From an uncultured Myxococcales bacterium (lineage in GTDB: Bacteria > Myxococcota_A > Bradymonadia > UBA7976 > UBA1532), in assembly GCA_903847385.1 (NCBI GenBank), contig CAINDO010000284.1, positions 1 through 34,556 on the forward strand: a stretch of DNA of 34,556 nt, read 5' to 3'. The position numbers and the translations under genes were made by a program. This document shows positions 23,984 to 32,500 of this stretch, one piece after another; the first letter of the stretch is position 1, and the number at the start of each line of letters is the position of its first letter. The notes beneath the pieces are model-generated. The model was not told the origin of the DNA and ran no database searches. It was given only the letters and a program-made list of their open reading frames with translations.

Positions 23984-25936
23984 TCAGGCCCGCTCGCTCA
24001 GCTCCGCCCAGCGGGCGTACAGGCGCTCGACCTCGGCCTTGGCGTCGGCCAGCGCCTGAGTCATCGCCGGGATCTCCGCGCCGCGCGTGCGGTACACGGC
24101 CGGGTCGTTCAGCTCGGCCTCCAGCGCGGTCGCGCGCGTCTCGGCGGCCTCGATGCGGGCCTCGATCGCGGCGAACTCCTGCTTCTCGGCGTAGCTCAGC
24201 TTGGCGGCCTTGGCGGCGGGCTTGGGGGCGTTGTCGGCGGCCGCGGGCTTCGCAGCCGGCGTCTGCGCCTCGATCGCCTTGCTCGCGGCGGCGGCCCCGG
24301 CGCGGCGTTCCAGATACTCGCTGTAGTTGCCCTCGTAGAAGGTCACCTGACCCTCGCCTTCGAAGGCCAGGATGCCCGTGGCCACGCGATCCAGGAACCA
24401 GCGATCGTGCGACACGATCAGCGCGCAGCCGGGGAAGTTCACCAGGCCTTCTTCGAGGGCGCTGAGGGTCATCAGATCCAGGTCGTTCGTCGGCTCGTCC
24501 AGCACCAGGAAGTTACCGCCCTCGCGCAGCAGACGGGTGAGCTGCACGCGGTTGCGCTCGCCGCCGGACAGACTGCCCACTTTCGCTGCGGCCATGCGGT
24601 CGTCGAGCAGCATCATGCGCAGAAACGTCCGCACGTGCACCGGGCCGTCGGGCAGGAACACACGGTCGTTCTCCGCGGACACGGCCTCGATCACGGTGTC
24701 TTCGTCGTTCAGCGTCGAGCGGGTCTGATCCAGGAACAGTGTCTTGTTGTTCACGCCGTGTTTCACGGTGCCGGCGTCGGGCTCGATCTCACCCAGGATC
24801 GTGCGGATGAGCGTCGTCTTGCCCACGCCGTTGGGCCCCACGATGCCGATACGATCCGCCGGCTTCATCGTCAGGTTCAGGTCGTGGAACAGCGTCTTGC
24901 CGCCCAGCGCCTTGGTCAGGCCACGCAGCTCGAGCACGATGCCGCCCAAGCGCGGGCCCGGCGGGATGCGCAGCGCCAGGCTCTTCTCGTCCGGGCGCTT
25001 CTCGTCCGGGCGGGCCGCCACGGCGGCGTCGAAGCGCTCGATCCGGGCCTTCTGCTTGGTGCTGCGGGCCTGGGGGCCGCGGCGGATCCAGTCGAGCTCC
25101 TGCCGCACGAAGGCCGACCGCTGCCGCTCCGTCTCGGCCTCGGCGCTCAGCCGGTCCGCGCGCTGCTCCAGGAACCGCACGTAGCCGCCGTCGTAGGTGT
25201 AGATGCGCGCCCGGTCGACCTCGGCGATGCGCGTCGCCACGCGGTCCAGGAAGTACCGGTCGTGGGTCACCAGCAGCAGCGCGCCGTCCAGGTTGCGCAG
25301 GCGGTCCTCGAGCCACTCGGTCGTGCGAGCGTCCAGGTGGTTGGTGGGCTCGTCCAGCACGAGCAGGTCCGGCCGCGACAGGAACGCGCAGGCCAGCGCC
25401 ACGCGGCGCCGCTCGCCGATGGAGAGCGCGTCCACGATGCGGTCCGGGGGCGGGCAGTCCAGGTCCGCCGCCAGGCCGCGGATCTCGTGACCCACGTCCC
25501 AGCCGCCCAGGTGCTCCAGCTCTTCCTGCAGGCGCGCCTGCTCCGCCAGGGCCGCGTCCAGCGCCTCGCCCTGCAGGTCGTGCAGGCGGTCGTGCAGCGC
25601 CTCGAGCTTGGCCATCACCGCGCCGTGCTCCTTCAGGGCGCCGCGCAGCACGGCCTCCACCGTCTGACCGGCGGGCAGCACGGGCTCCTGCGGCACGTAG
25701 AAAAGGCGCAGGCCGCGGCGGCGGGCGATGGTGCCCTCGACCTGCGTGTCCTCGCCCACCAGGATGCGCATGAGCGTGGACTTGCCCGCGCCGTTGAGGC
25801 CCACGAGCCCCACGCGGTCCGTGGCGGCGATGCCGAAGTCGACCTCTTCGAAGAGGACCCGCGGGCCGATGTGCTTGGACAGGCCGCGGACGCTGAGGAT
25901 GGGATCGGGGTTCGGACCGGTGTTCGGGAGGGCCAT
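23984..25936 (-). CDS. uup: ABC-F family ATPase, Uup type
   Basis: 650 residues from ATG 25936; a longer start at 26248 would run through the opposite-strand Uma2 gene. Two ABC domains without membrane segments. The first has GLNGAGKST, LSIGERRRVALACAFLSRP and LVLDEPTNHLD; the second has GPNGVGKTT, LSGGERNRVQLTRLLREGG and LVLDEPTNDLD. The linker RRGPQARSTKQKARIERF and the C-terminal coiled coil beginning KLSYAEKQEFAAIEARIEA fit Uup (E. coli Uup is of similar size). ABC-F proteins act on the ribosome; Uup is linked to translation quality and to branched DNA intermediates. The Walker B glutamates are in place, so it should hydrolyse ATP. It is convergent with the kinase-cyclase gene (6 nt between stops) and divergent from the Uma2 gene. 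No Shine-Dalgarno is obvious. Confidence 0.92.
   Translation of the reverse strand: MALPNTGPNPDPILSVRGLSKHIGPRVLFEEVDFGIAATDRVGLVGLNGAGKSTLMRILVGEDTQVEGTIARRRGLRLFYVPQEPVLPAGQTVEAVLRGALKEHGAVMAKLEALHDRLHDLQGEALDAALAEQARLQEELEHLGGWDVGHEIRGLAADLDCPPPDRIVDALSIGERRRVALACAFLSRPDLLVLDEPTNHLDARTTEWLEDRLRNLDGALLLVTHDRYFLDRVATRIAEVDRARIYTYDGGYVRFLEQRADRLSAEAETERQRSAFVRQELDWIRRGPQARSTKQKARIERFDAAVAARPDEKRPDEKSLALRIPPGPRLGGIVLELRGLTKALGGKTLFHDLNLTMKPADRIGIVGPNGVGKTTLIRTILGEIEPDAGTVKHGVNNKTLFLDQTRSTLNDEDTVIEAVSAENDRVFLPDGPVHVRTFLRMMLLDDRMAAAKVGSLSGGERNRVQLTRLLREGGNFLVLDEPTNDLDLMTLSALEEGLVNFPGCALIVSHDRWFLDRVATGILAFEGEGQVTFYEGNYSEYLERRAGAAAASKAIEAQTPAAKPAAADNAPKPAAKAAKLSYAEKQEFAAIEARIEAAETRATALEAELNDPAVYRTRGAEIPAMTQALADAKAEVERLYARWAELSERA
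24983..25012 (-). repeat. Exact 15-bp tandem duplication inside uup
   Basis: Two adjacent copies of cttctcgtccgggcg duplicate five codons, giving RPDEKRPDEK in the inter-domain linker. It stays in frame and falls in a flexible part of the protein, so it is probably neutral. Confidence 0.9.
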
Positions 25937-26038
25937 GGCGGCGCAGGGTGGCAGAAGTCGCGCCCCAGGTCGAGCGGCGGGGTGGACGGACACCGACAGG
26001 GAGTGGCGCCACGAGACGCGCGCCGCCATACTTCCCCC

Positions 26039-26641
26039 ATGAATGGCGACCACGAGCGCATTCTGGACGAGTACCTGGCCACGGAGGAGCGCTCGCCGGT
26101 GAGGCGGGAGTTCCTCGGTGGCGAGGTCTTCGCCATGGGCGGGGCCCGTCCGGCCCACAACGTCGTCACGAGCCGGCTGACCGCCGAGATGGACGCCGCC
26201 CTCCGCGGCCGGCCGTGCCTCGTCTTCTCGGCGGACCAGCGGGTCCACCTGGAAGCGACCGAGGACGACTGCTACCCCGATCCGGTGGTGACCTGCGAGC
26301 CGCCCCGCTTCGTGCCGCCCGCGCCGGACTCCCTCGTCAACCCGACCGCGATCTTCGAGGTCGTCTCACCGACCACGGAGAGCTGGGATCGCGGCGGCAA
26401 GTTCACGCTCTACCAGAGCATCCCGTCGCTCGCGCTCTACGTGCTCGTCGACCCGGCGCGGCGCCGCGTCGAGTGGTACACGCGGGTCGAGGGCTCGGAC
26501 GCCTGGCTGTACCGAAGCGCGGCCGGCGACACACCGGCCCGCCTCGACCCGCTCGGCGTCACGCTCGTGCCCGACACGCTCTTCGCCGCGCTCGACCTGC
26601 TGCCGCCGGACGAGGGGCCGATTTCGCAGGGTCGCGGCTGA
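26039..26641 (+). CDS. Uma2-family (DUF820) putative restriction endonuclease-like protein
   Basis: 200 residues from ATG 26039. Its sequence follows the Uma2 pattern throughout: ILDEYLATEERSPVRREFLGG, NVVTSRLTAEMDAAL, YPDPVVTCE, AIFEVVSPTTESWDRGGKF, SLALYVLVDP and RVEWYTR. The Asp of YPDP, the Glu of FEVVS and the Lys of GGKF are the residues expected for a PD-(D/E)XK active site. The family is very common in cyanobacteria and myxobacteria and its biological role is unsettled (nuclease of mobile or defence origin). No Shine-Dalgarno precedes the ATG, so it may be leaderless or translated weakly. It is a single gene, divergent from uup by about 100 nt and convergent with the PilN/PilO-like gene (50 nt). 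Confidence 0.88.
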   Translation: MNGDHERILDEYLATEERSPVRREFLGGEVFAMGGARPAHNVVTSRLTAEMDAALRGRPCLVFSADQRVHLEATEDDCYPDPVVTCEPPRFVPPAPDSLVNPTAIFEVVSPTTESWDRGGKFTLYQSIPSLALYVLVDPARRRVEWYTRVEGSDAWLYRSAAGDTPARLDPLGVTLVPDTLFAALDLLPPDEGPISQGRG

Positions 26642-26691
26642 GGCGGTCTGGCGGGGTCGAGCAGCCCGACGACATGGCGCGCGCCGAACGG

Positions 26692-27834
26692 TCAGCGGGG
26701 TGACTGCGGCGAAGGTCCGACCGTCGTCGGCGGCCGAAGCGCGTATGCCATGACAGAGTACGAGGCCACCACGGGTGAACTCTCGAAGTCCTCACCTTCG
26801 TCGCCAAACTCCAGACTTATGCCCGCGAGCTGGACGGCCTGCGGCAGTTTCGCCAATGAGGAGTAGAAGGTGCCGAGTTCGCGCAGCGTGCCCGTCGTGG
26901 TCATCCTCACTGAGAACGACACGATCTTGGCCATCTCATGGGGACGCCCGCGCTCGAACTGGCGGACCCGCAGCCCGGTGGCTTCGGCCATCGCTCGAGT
27001 CGTCTCGAGGAACGACGCCGCCTCGTCGTCCGTCGCAAATCCGCCAAGCGCTGCTTCGCTCAGTGCCTCGCGCTCTGCCTTCAGGGCGGCGAATTCGACG
27101 ATGGCATTCCTGGCCCTCGCCTGTTCAAGAGCGAGGGCGTCGTGGAGACGCGCGGCTTCCTTTCGGGCCGACGCGAGTCGCTCGTCTGGATTCGAACTCT
27201 CCGACCTTTGCGCGGCCAGACCGGCGACCTCGGTTGCGGGAGGCGCGGTCACACACGCACGCTCGGGCGCCTGTGCAGGATACGGGGCCAGGGCGTCGAA
27301 GGCGAAGCGGACAGCCTCACCGCGCGGCGGAAGCGAGGATGCTTCTCGGATGTTGAGCCGGACGCCGGCAAACAACTCGGACGTGGTCAGGCGATGTTCA
27401 AAGTCGGTCAAGTCGTCGACAACGCGGGCGTAGCCACTGATTCCGACCTTGTGACCGCGCGCTGTGAAGTTCTGGACCGAGATTCCTCGCGGATCCCAGC
27501 GCCGATTCCAAGCGTCGTTCCAGAGTGTCTTGTGGTCGCCGACCGTCTTGAACCGCGAAAGGATCGTCGATAGCCGGTCGAGCATCATCACAGGGAGCCA
27601 TTGACGGGCCAGGCTCTCGTCCCGGAGGGCCTCGAGCTTAGCGCGGGAGAGCGACGCACCGCTTGCTCGTACCCGTGCCAGGTCTGACCGGAGCTCTGCA
27701 TTCTGCGCCTCGATCTGCTCCGCCTCCACGCGCCTCGCGTTCAACGCACGCTCGGCCTCATCGGGCGCACAGCCCAGCGCGGCGAAGACGACCAGTGCTC
27801 GCCATGACGCCGCCATGAAGACTGTCTTGCTCAC
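26692..27834 (-). CDS. Lipoprotein with PilN-like and PilO-like domains fused
   Basis: 380 residues from GTG 27834 (an in-frame ATG at 27816 is possible). The signal SWRALVVFAALGC carries a weak lipobox, then a charged helix (AERALNARRVEAEQIEAQNA). About residues 70-190: WLPVMMLDRLSTILSRFKTV, RGISVQNFTARGHKVGISGY and TDFEHRLTTSELFAGVRLN follow the periplasmic part of PilN. About 225-365: a coiled coil (RLASARKEAARLHDAL), then FLETTRAMAEATGLRVRQF, KIVSFSVRMTTTGTLRELGT and FYSSLAKLPQAVQLAGISL follow PilO. In type IV pili, PilN and PilO are separate inner-membrane proteins of the alignment complex. Here both are joined and appear lipid-anchored, with no pilus gene in view. GspL/GspM-like relatives are an alternative. 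A recognisable family but an uncertain role. Confidence 0.75.
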   Translation of the reverse strand: MSKTVFMAASWRALVVFAALGCAPDEAERALNARRVEAEQIEAQNAELRSDLARVRASGASLSRAKLEALRDESLARQWLPVMMLDRLSTILSRFKTVGDHKTLWNDAWNRRWDPRGISVQNFTARGHKVGISGYARVVDDLTDFEHRLTTSELFAGVRLNIREASSLPPRGEAVRFAFDALAPYPAQAPERACVTAPPATEVAGLAAQRSESSNPDERLASARKEAARLHDALALEQARARNAIVEFAALKAEREALSEAALGGFATDDEAASFLETTRAMAEATGLRVRQFERGRPHEMAKIVSFSVRMTTTGTLRELGTFYSSLAKLPQAVQLAGISLEFGDEGEDFESSPVVASYSVMAYALRPPTTVGPSPQSPR

Positions 27835-28028
27835 GTGTAGCTCGCTTCCCCCGGCGGTGCTGGCCGATCTGGTCACGCCGCAACGAAACGTGGTGCATCG
27901 GTGACATCGTCAGCAGGTTCCTGCGCCCCACCGCGCGCGTCAAGTCCCGACCATGCCGCCACGTGAGTTGCGCGCACACGCCGTGCAACTGACGCGTAGT
28001 TTCAGGCACCGACACCCCACGCCCGTTC

Positions 28029-28048
28029 AACATATTTCTTTTTATGTT
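28029..28048 (+). promoter_or_regulatory. AT-rich inverted repeat in the promoter of the AAA-DUF234 gene
   Basis: AACATA, eight bases, TATGTT, ending 12 nt before ATG 28061. It is one of very few AT-rich spots in this GC-rich window. It may be a -10 region overlapped by an operator, or a short hairpin in the leader. The 226-nt gap is shared with the divergent PilN/PilO-like gene. Confidence 0.4.
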
Positions 28049-28060
28049 AGCGTATCGACC

Positions 28061-29530
28061 ATGACCGAGAACGAAATGGACTGGCGTTTCTATGGCCGAC
28101 GCCGCGAGCTCGACGAGCTCGTCCGCGCGTTTGCCCGCGGGCGCTTCTTCTTCGTGCGGGTGACGGGCCGGCGGCGCATCGGCAAGACGACCCTCGTCCG
28201 AAGGGCGCTGGAGACCTCGGGGCGCGACCGCATCCTGTATGTGCAGATCCCCGACTCGGCGCCGGGGGGCATCGTGTCGGCGGTGCGCGACGCGATGGAG
28301 ACGTTCGGCGTCACGGAGGCGCCGCCCCCGGCCTCGCTGTTCGACCTGGCACAGACCCTCGGTCGCCTGATCCGGGCCGGCTACGTCGTCGCCCTCGACG
28401 AGTTCCAGTACTTCAGCCGCAAGTCGCTAAACGAGTTCCTCTCCCACCTGCAGGCGACCGTCGACGCCCTCGTCCGCGACGCGGTCGCGATCCGCGGCGG
28501 GCTCGTCGTCCTCGGCTCCATCCACGCCGAGCTGACCGCCCTCCTCGACGACCGCGACACGCCGCTCTACAACCGCGCGACGGACGCCGTCGAGCTCGGC
28601 CACCTCGACATCGGCTCGGTGGTTCAGATCCTCGACGCCCACGCGGACCGCGCGCCCGAGCGGCTGCTTTTCCTCTGGAACCTCTTCGAGGGCGTACCGA
28701 AGTTCTACCGCGATTGCTTCGAGCAGGGGGTCCTCGGCGCGGATCGACCGGCGCTGCTCGCCCGCATGTTCTTCGGCTCGTCGTCCCCCCTGCGCGCCGA
28801 GGCGGACAACTGGTTTCTCGGCGAACTCCGCGGTCGCTACGACGTCGTCCTGAAGTTCATCGCGCGCCACCCGGGCTGCACGCACGGCGACCTCGAAGCG
28901 CACGTCCGCGACACGAGCCCCGAGACCACGGACCAGGTCGCGGGATACATCCGCGTCCTCGCCGACCGCTACCAGCTCATCGAGCGGCGCTTACCGGTCT
29001 TCGCCAAAGCGACTGCGCGGAGCGGGCGCTATCACATCCGCGACAACTTTCTGCGCAGTTGGCTCGCCGCGTTGCACGGCCCGGCGGCCGCCATCAACTT
29101 CCGCCCCGAGCACCTGCTCGTGGCACAGGCGGACGCGCGCCTCGCCGAGGCCGAGGGTCAGGGGTTCGAGCGGCTCGTCGCGCAGCTCTACGCCGAGCGC
29201 AGCCGGCGGGGACTCGGCGACTTCTGCATGACCCATCGCGTCGAAGGCTACTGGGACAAGAAGGACACGGAGATCGACCTCGTCGCGGTCGACGAGGACG
29301 CGCACCGCATTCGTTTCGTGACGTGCAAGCGTGATCCCGACCGCCTCCGCAGCGAGCCGGACACACTTCGGGCGCACGTCGCCCGCTTTCTGGAGGCGAA
29401 CCGCAAGTTCGCCCACTGGCACATCGAGCTGGCGGCCTGCGCACCCCGGCTGGAAACCGAGCGGCGCGCCGAGCTGACCCGACGCGGCCTCATCGCTCAG
29501 GACCTGACCGACCTCACGACGGAGTTGTGA
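28061..29530 (+). CDS. AAA ATPase with C-terminal DUF234 nuclease-like domain
   Basis: 489 residues from ATG 28061 (an in-frame ATG at 28076 is possible). The N-terminus FYGRRRELDELVRAFARG leads into Walker A GRRRIGKTTLVRRAL; Walker B is YVVALDEFQYFS. Middle winged-helix-like region: HPGCTHGDLEAHVRD. The C-terminus RYHIRDNFLRSWLAALHGPA marks DUF234, followed by GQGFERLVAQLYAERSRRG, YWDKKDTEIDLVAVDED and FVTCKRDPDR. This carries the E, D and CK pattern of PD-(D/E)XK nuclease folds. The family is widespread in archaea and some bacteria as stand-alone genes, with a suspected role in mobile elements or DNA processing. It is unrelated in function to its neighbours as far as can be seen. It ends 54 nt before the convergent end of the next gene. 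Confidence 0.9.
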   Translation: MTENEMDWRFYGRRRELDELVRAFARGRFFFVRVTGRRRIGKTTLVRRALETSGRDRILYVQIPDSAPGGIVSAVRDAMETFGVTEAPPPASLFDLAQTLGRLIRAGYVVALDEFQYFSRKSLNEFLSHLQATVDALVRDAVAIRGGLVVLGSIHAELTALLDDRDTPLYNRATDAVELGHLDIGSVVQILDAHADRAPERLLFLWNLFEGVPKFYRDCFEQGVLGADRPALLARMFFGSSSPLRAEADNWFLGELRGRYDVVLKFIARHPGCTHGDLEAHVRDTSPETTDQVAGYIRVLADRYQLIERRLPVFAKATARSGRYHIRDNFLRSWLAALHGPAAAINFRPEHLLVAQADARLAEAEGQGFERLVAQLYAERSRRGLGDFCMTHRVEGYWDKKDTEIDLVAVDEDAHRIRFVTCKRDPDRLRSEPDTLRAHVARFLEANRKFAHWHIELAACAPRLETERRAELTRRGLIAQDLTDLTTEL

Positions 29531-29593
29531 ACGGGCCCGCCAGGACGAGCAGGCCCCCGGACCTGATCGCAGGCCCGTGCGCGCTCAGCGCGC
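29531..29593. terminator. Inverted repeats between convergent genes, possible terminator
   Basis: ACGGGCC (29531-29537) pairs with GGCCCGT (29572-29578) across a 34-nt loop. Next to it GCGCGC-TCA-GCGCGC (29579-29593) forms a short hairpin that includes the stop codon of the minus-strand gene. No T-tract follows on either strand, so intrinsic termination is doubtful. Confidence 0.3.
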
Positions 29594-32500
29594 GACGCTG
29601 ACGTAGTCCAGGCGGAGCAGCACGTCGTCGATGTTCTCCAGCCGCAGGCCGGGGCTGCCGTCCAGGCTGATGACCGCCCGCGGGATGAACAGGGCGTAGT
29701 CGCCGTACAGGCCGCGCCCGGCGAGCTCGGTCGTCGAGCCCTGGGCGTAGTCCTCGCGCTCGAACTCCTGCCGCGTCACGTTCAGGTAGGGCTGCATGCG
29801 ACCCCGCGTGAACTCGTCCGTGGCGTCGGCGGGGACGGGCGGGCGAAGCTCGTCCAGGCCGTCGGAGAGCAGGTTCACCGCGGGGCGCACCGTCGAGACC
29901 TGGAACTCCGGCTCGCCCGCCTGCGGGGCGGCGCACCATTGGCTGTAGAACGTGTTGCGCTGCAACAGATCGAGCCGCGTGAAGCTGGATTCGCCGCCCT
30001 CCAGGACCTCCTCGCCGATGACAGCGGCGTTGACCGACCATACGCGCTCGGCGCAGTCGTTGTCGGCCAGGATCGGCACGCCCTGCGAGCGGCCGAGCCC
30101 GATGGCGCCCAGGGGCTGGATGGAGAACGGGATCTGCTGCCCCAGGTACTCGCCGGCCTCGTCGTACACCGCGTTCTGCGGCGTGGTCAGCAGGAGCTGG
30201 AAACGCTCGGCCTCCGAGAGCCGCTGCTCGCCGTCGGGGTTCTCGGACCGGTCGCGGATCTGCAGCAGGTGCTCGCGCAGGCTCAGCACCGCATGGAGCG
30301 ACCCGGGGGAGGCGCCATCGACGCGGTTGGCGTTGACCACGCCCGAGACGCCACGCAGGGCCTCTTCGAGCTCCGACGGCTGTGTTGCGGCCAGCGCCTG
30401 CTGGCGCGCGGCCAGCGTCGCCTGGAACTCGTACTCCGCGGCGCGGACCGACAGATAGACGAGGCGCTGGGCCCGCCGGAAGCGTCGCAGGTAGGTGTTG
30501 GCCTGGTCCGAGAGCACGAAACGGCTCGGCAGCGAGCGCGCCAGCCGCTCACGCTCGTTGGAGACCGCGATGTTGCCCTCGCCCCAAAGGCCTGCCGTAT
30601 AGGACTTCTGCCCGCGCAGATTGATCATGGCCGAGGCCTGCGCCTGGGCGGTCTGCCGGATGCGCAGCGACGCCGCGCGCGCCCCCACCAGCTCCATCTC
30701 CGCATCGTTGAAGCAGCGCGCTTCGTCCGTGTTGTTCTGGATGGCCTGGGCCGCGGCCTCGTGGTCGCGCTCGGCCTCGTTCATCTGCAGGTCGAGGACC
30801 TCGACGGCGATGTTGGCCACCGCCTCGACGACCGCGAACCCGCACACCCCCGCGACGGCGCCGGTGATGACCGTCTCCACGTTGAAGCTCGCCGAGCAGT
30901 CCTTCGCGCCGCCCGCCGCGTGGGCGATGCTGGCGGCGGCGGTCCGGCCCCGGTCGAGCGCGTTCATCGTGTCGTTGTGCGCGCTGAGCTCGGCCTCCTG
31001 CGCGTCGTTGCCCGCGTGGAGAATAATGCAGCTCCGCTTCGCGAGGTCGTAGCGGGTCACGTACTCCTCGTACTCGGCGCGGGCGATCTCGATCTCGATC
31101 GCCGCGCTGCGCACCGCCAGGGCCTGCTCCGAAATGGCGCCGTCGAAGTAGCAATCCACGCGATCCAGGGGGTCGCTGGCTGCCTGCGCGGTGCAGGTGC
31201 CGAGCACGCAGCCATAGCTGCGCGGACAGTCGTCGGCCTTCTCGCAGGCCGCCGGGGCCGTCCGCGGTCGAAGCGCGAGCGTCGCCTGTCGGCTGGCTTC
31301 GCAGTCGTCGCGGATCTGTGCGAACGCCGAGCGCGACTGGAGCGGCGCGGTCGAGTTGGGGTCGAAGGCGGCGGGCACGTCCGGCGCGAGCAGCTCGGGC
31401 GGGAGGTCCGCGCCGAATCCGCCGAGGGCGTCGAGCTCGACGGTGTACTCGGTGCCGTTCACCAGCACGTGCGCGGTCCGCACGTTGACGTCCACCTCGG
31501 CGCTCGAGAGCGTCAGCGGGAACGCGCGGGTCCCGATGGCCGCCTTGGTGAACGCCGGCGCGACGGCGTCGAGCAGGGTCGCCAGCGGCGCCGGCGGCGT
31601 GCCCATCATCGCCCCGTAGGCGCTTCGCAGACGCGTGGCGACGCACAGCGCCCCACCCACGTCCGCGGCGCTCAGCGTCTCGAGGAACCCTTCGGGCCGC
31701 GGCCGGCAGTCCGGCTCGACGAAACAGACCTCCGTGTCCAGGGGTCGGTCGAGCACGTTGAACGAGCCGACGTCGAAGTCCGGGTCGTCGATTGGAGCGC
31801 CGCAGAAGCCCGTGATGAGCTCGCCGTAGCGCCGCACGATGTCTTCGATGCGGCGATCGGCGTTGAGCTCGAGGTCGGTGCGGACGCGCCACTGAAGTCG
31901 GGCCTCTTCCAGCGCCTCGGCGGCCTCGGTCACCGCAGTCGGCGCCAGCGCGCGCGCCCCCGGCCCCTCGCCGGCGAGGTAGCGCGAGATGGCCGAGAAG
32001 CGCTCGTTGGGCCCCAGCGGGTCACCGCGGTAATAGAGCGGAACGTCCAGCGCCTCGATGCCCAGCGGGTTGCGCCCGGCCTCGATGTCGACCAGGCGGT
32101 GCAGCGTGCGCCGGACGCCGAGCATGTAGCGCTGACGCGCCGCCTCCCAGTGCGTCTGCCCTTCCGGCGCTCCGGCCCGGGCCGCGCGCATCTGCAGTTC
32201 CTCGGCCATCGCCGCGACGAGCTGGACCTTGCGGAGCAGCGCGGCCGCGCGGCTCTGGCGGTCGCGCATCCGCGCGTTCTCGCCCTCGAACCAGGCCCGC
32301 TCCAGAAGGAAGTCGATCAGCTCGAGCTGCGCCGCGGCGGCGTCCAGCAGCGCGATCGCGATGCCGCGCGTCGGCCCGCTGGGCGCGTCGACGCTGACGT
32401 TCAACCCCAGATGGGGCCGCGGATCGGGGTTCGCCAGGACGGCGTCCGGCAGCCCGCGGAGGACACCGATCACCCGCGGATCGAGGACGACCCCCCACAG

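Noticed and set aside
23984..25936. ABC-F gene considered as an antibiotic resistance factor
   Set aside because: The C-terminal coiled coil and linker match the housekeeping Uup type, and no resistance-specific feature is visible.
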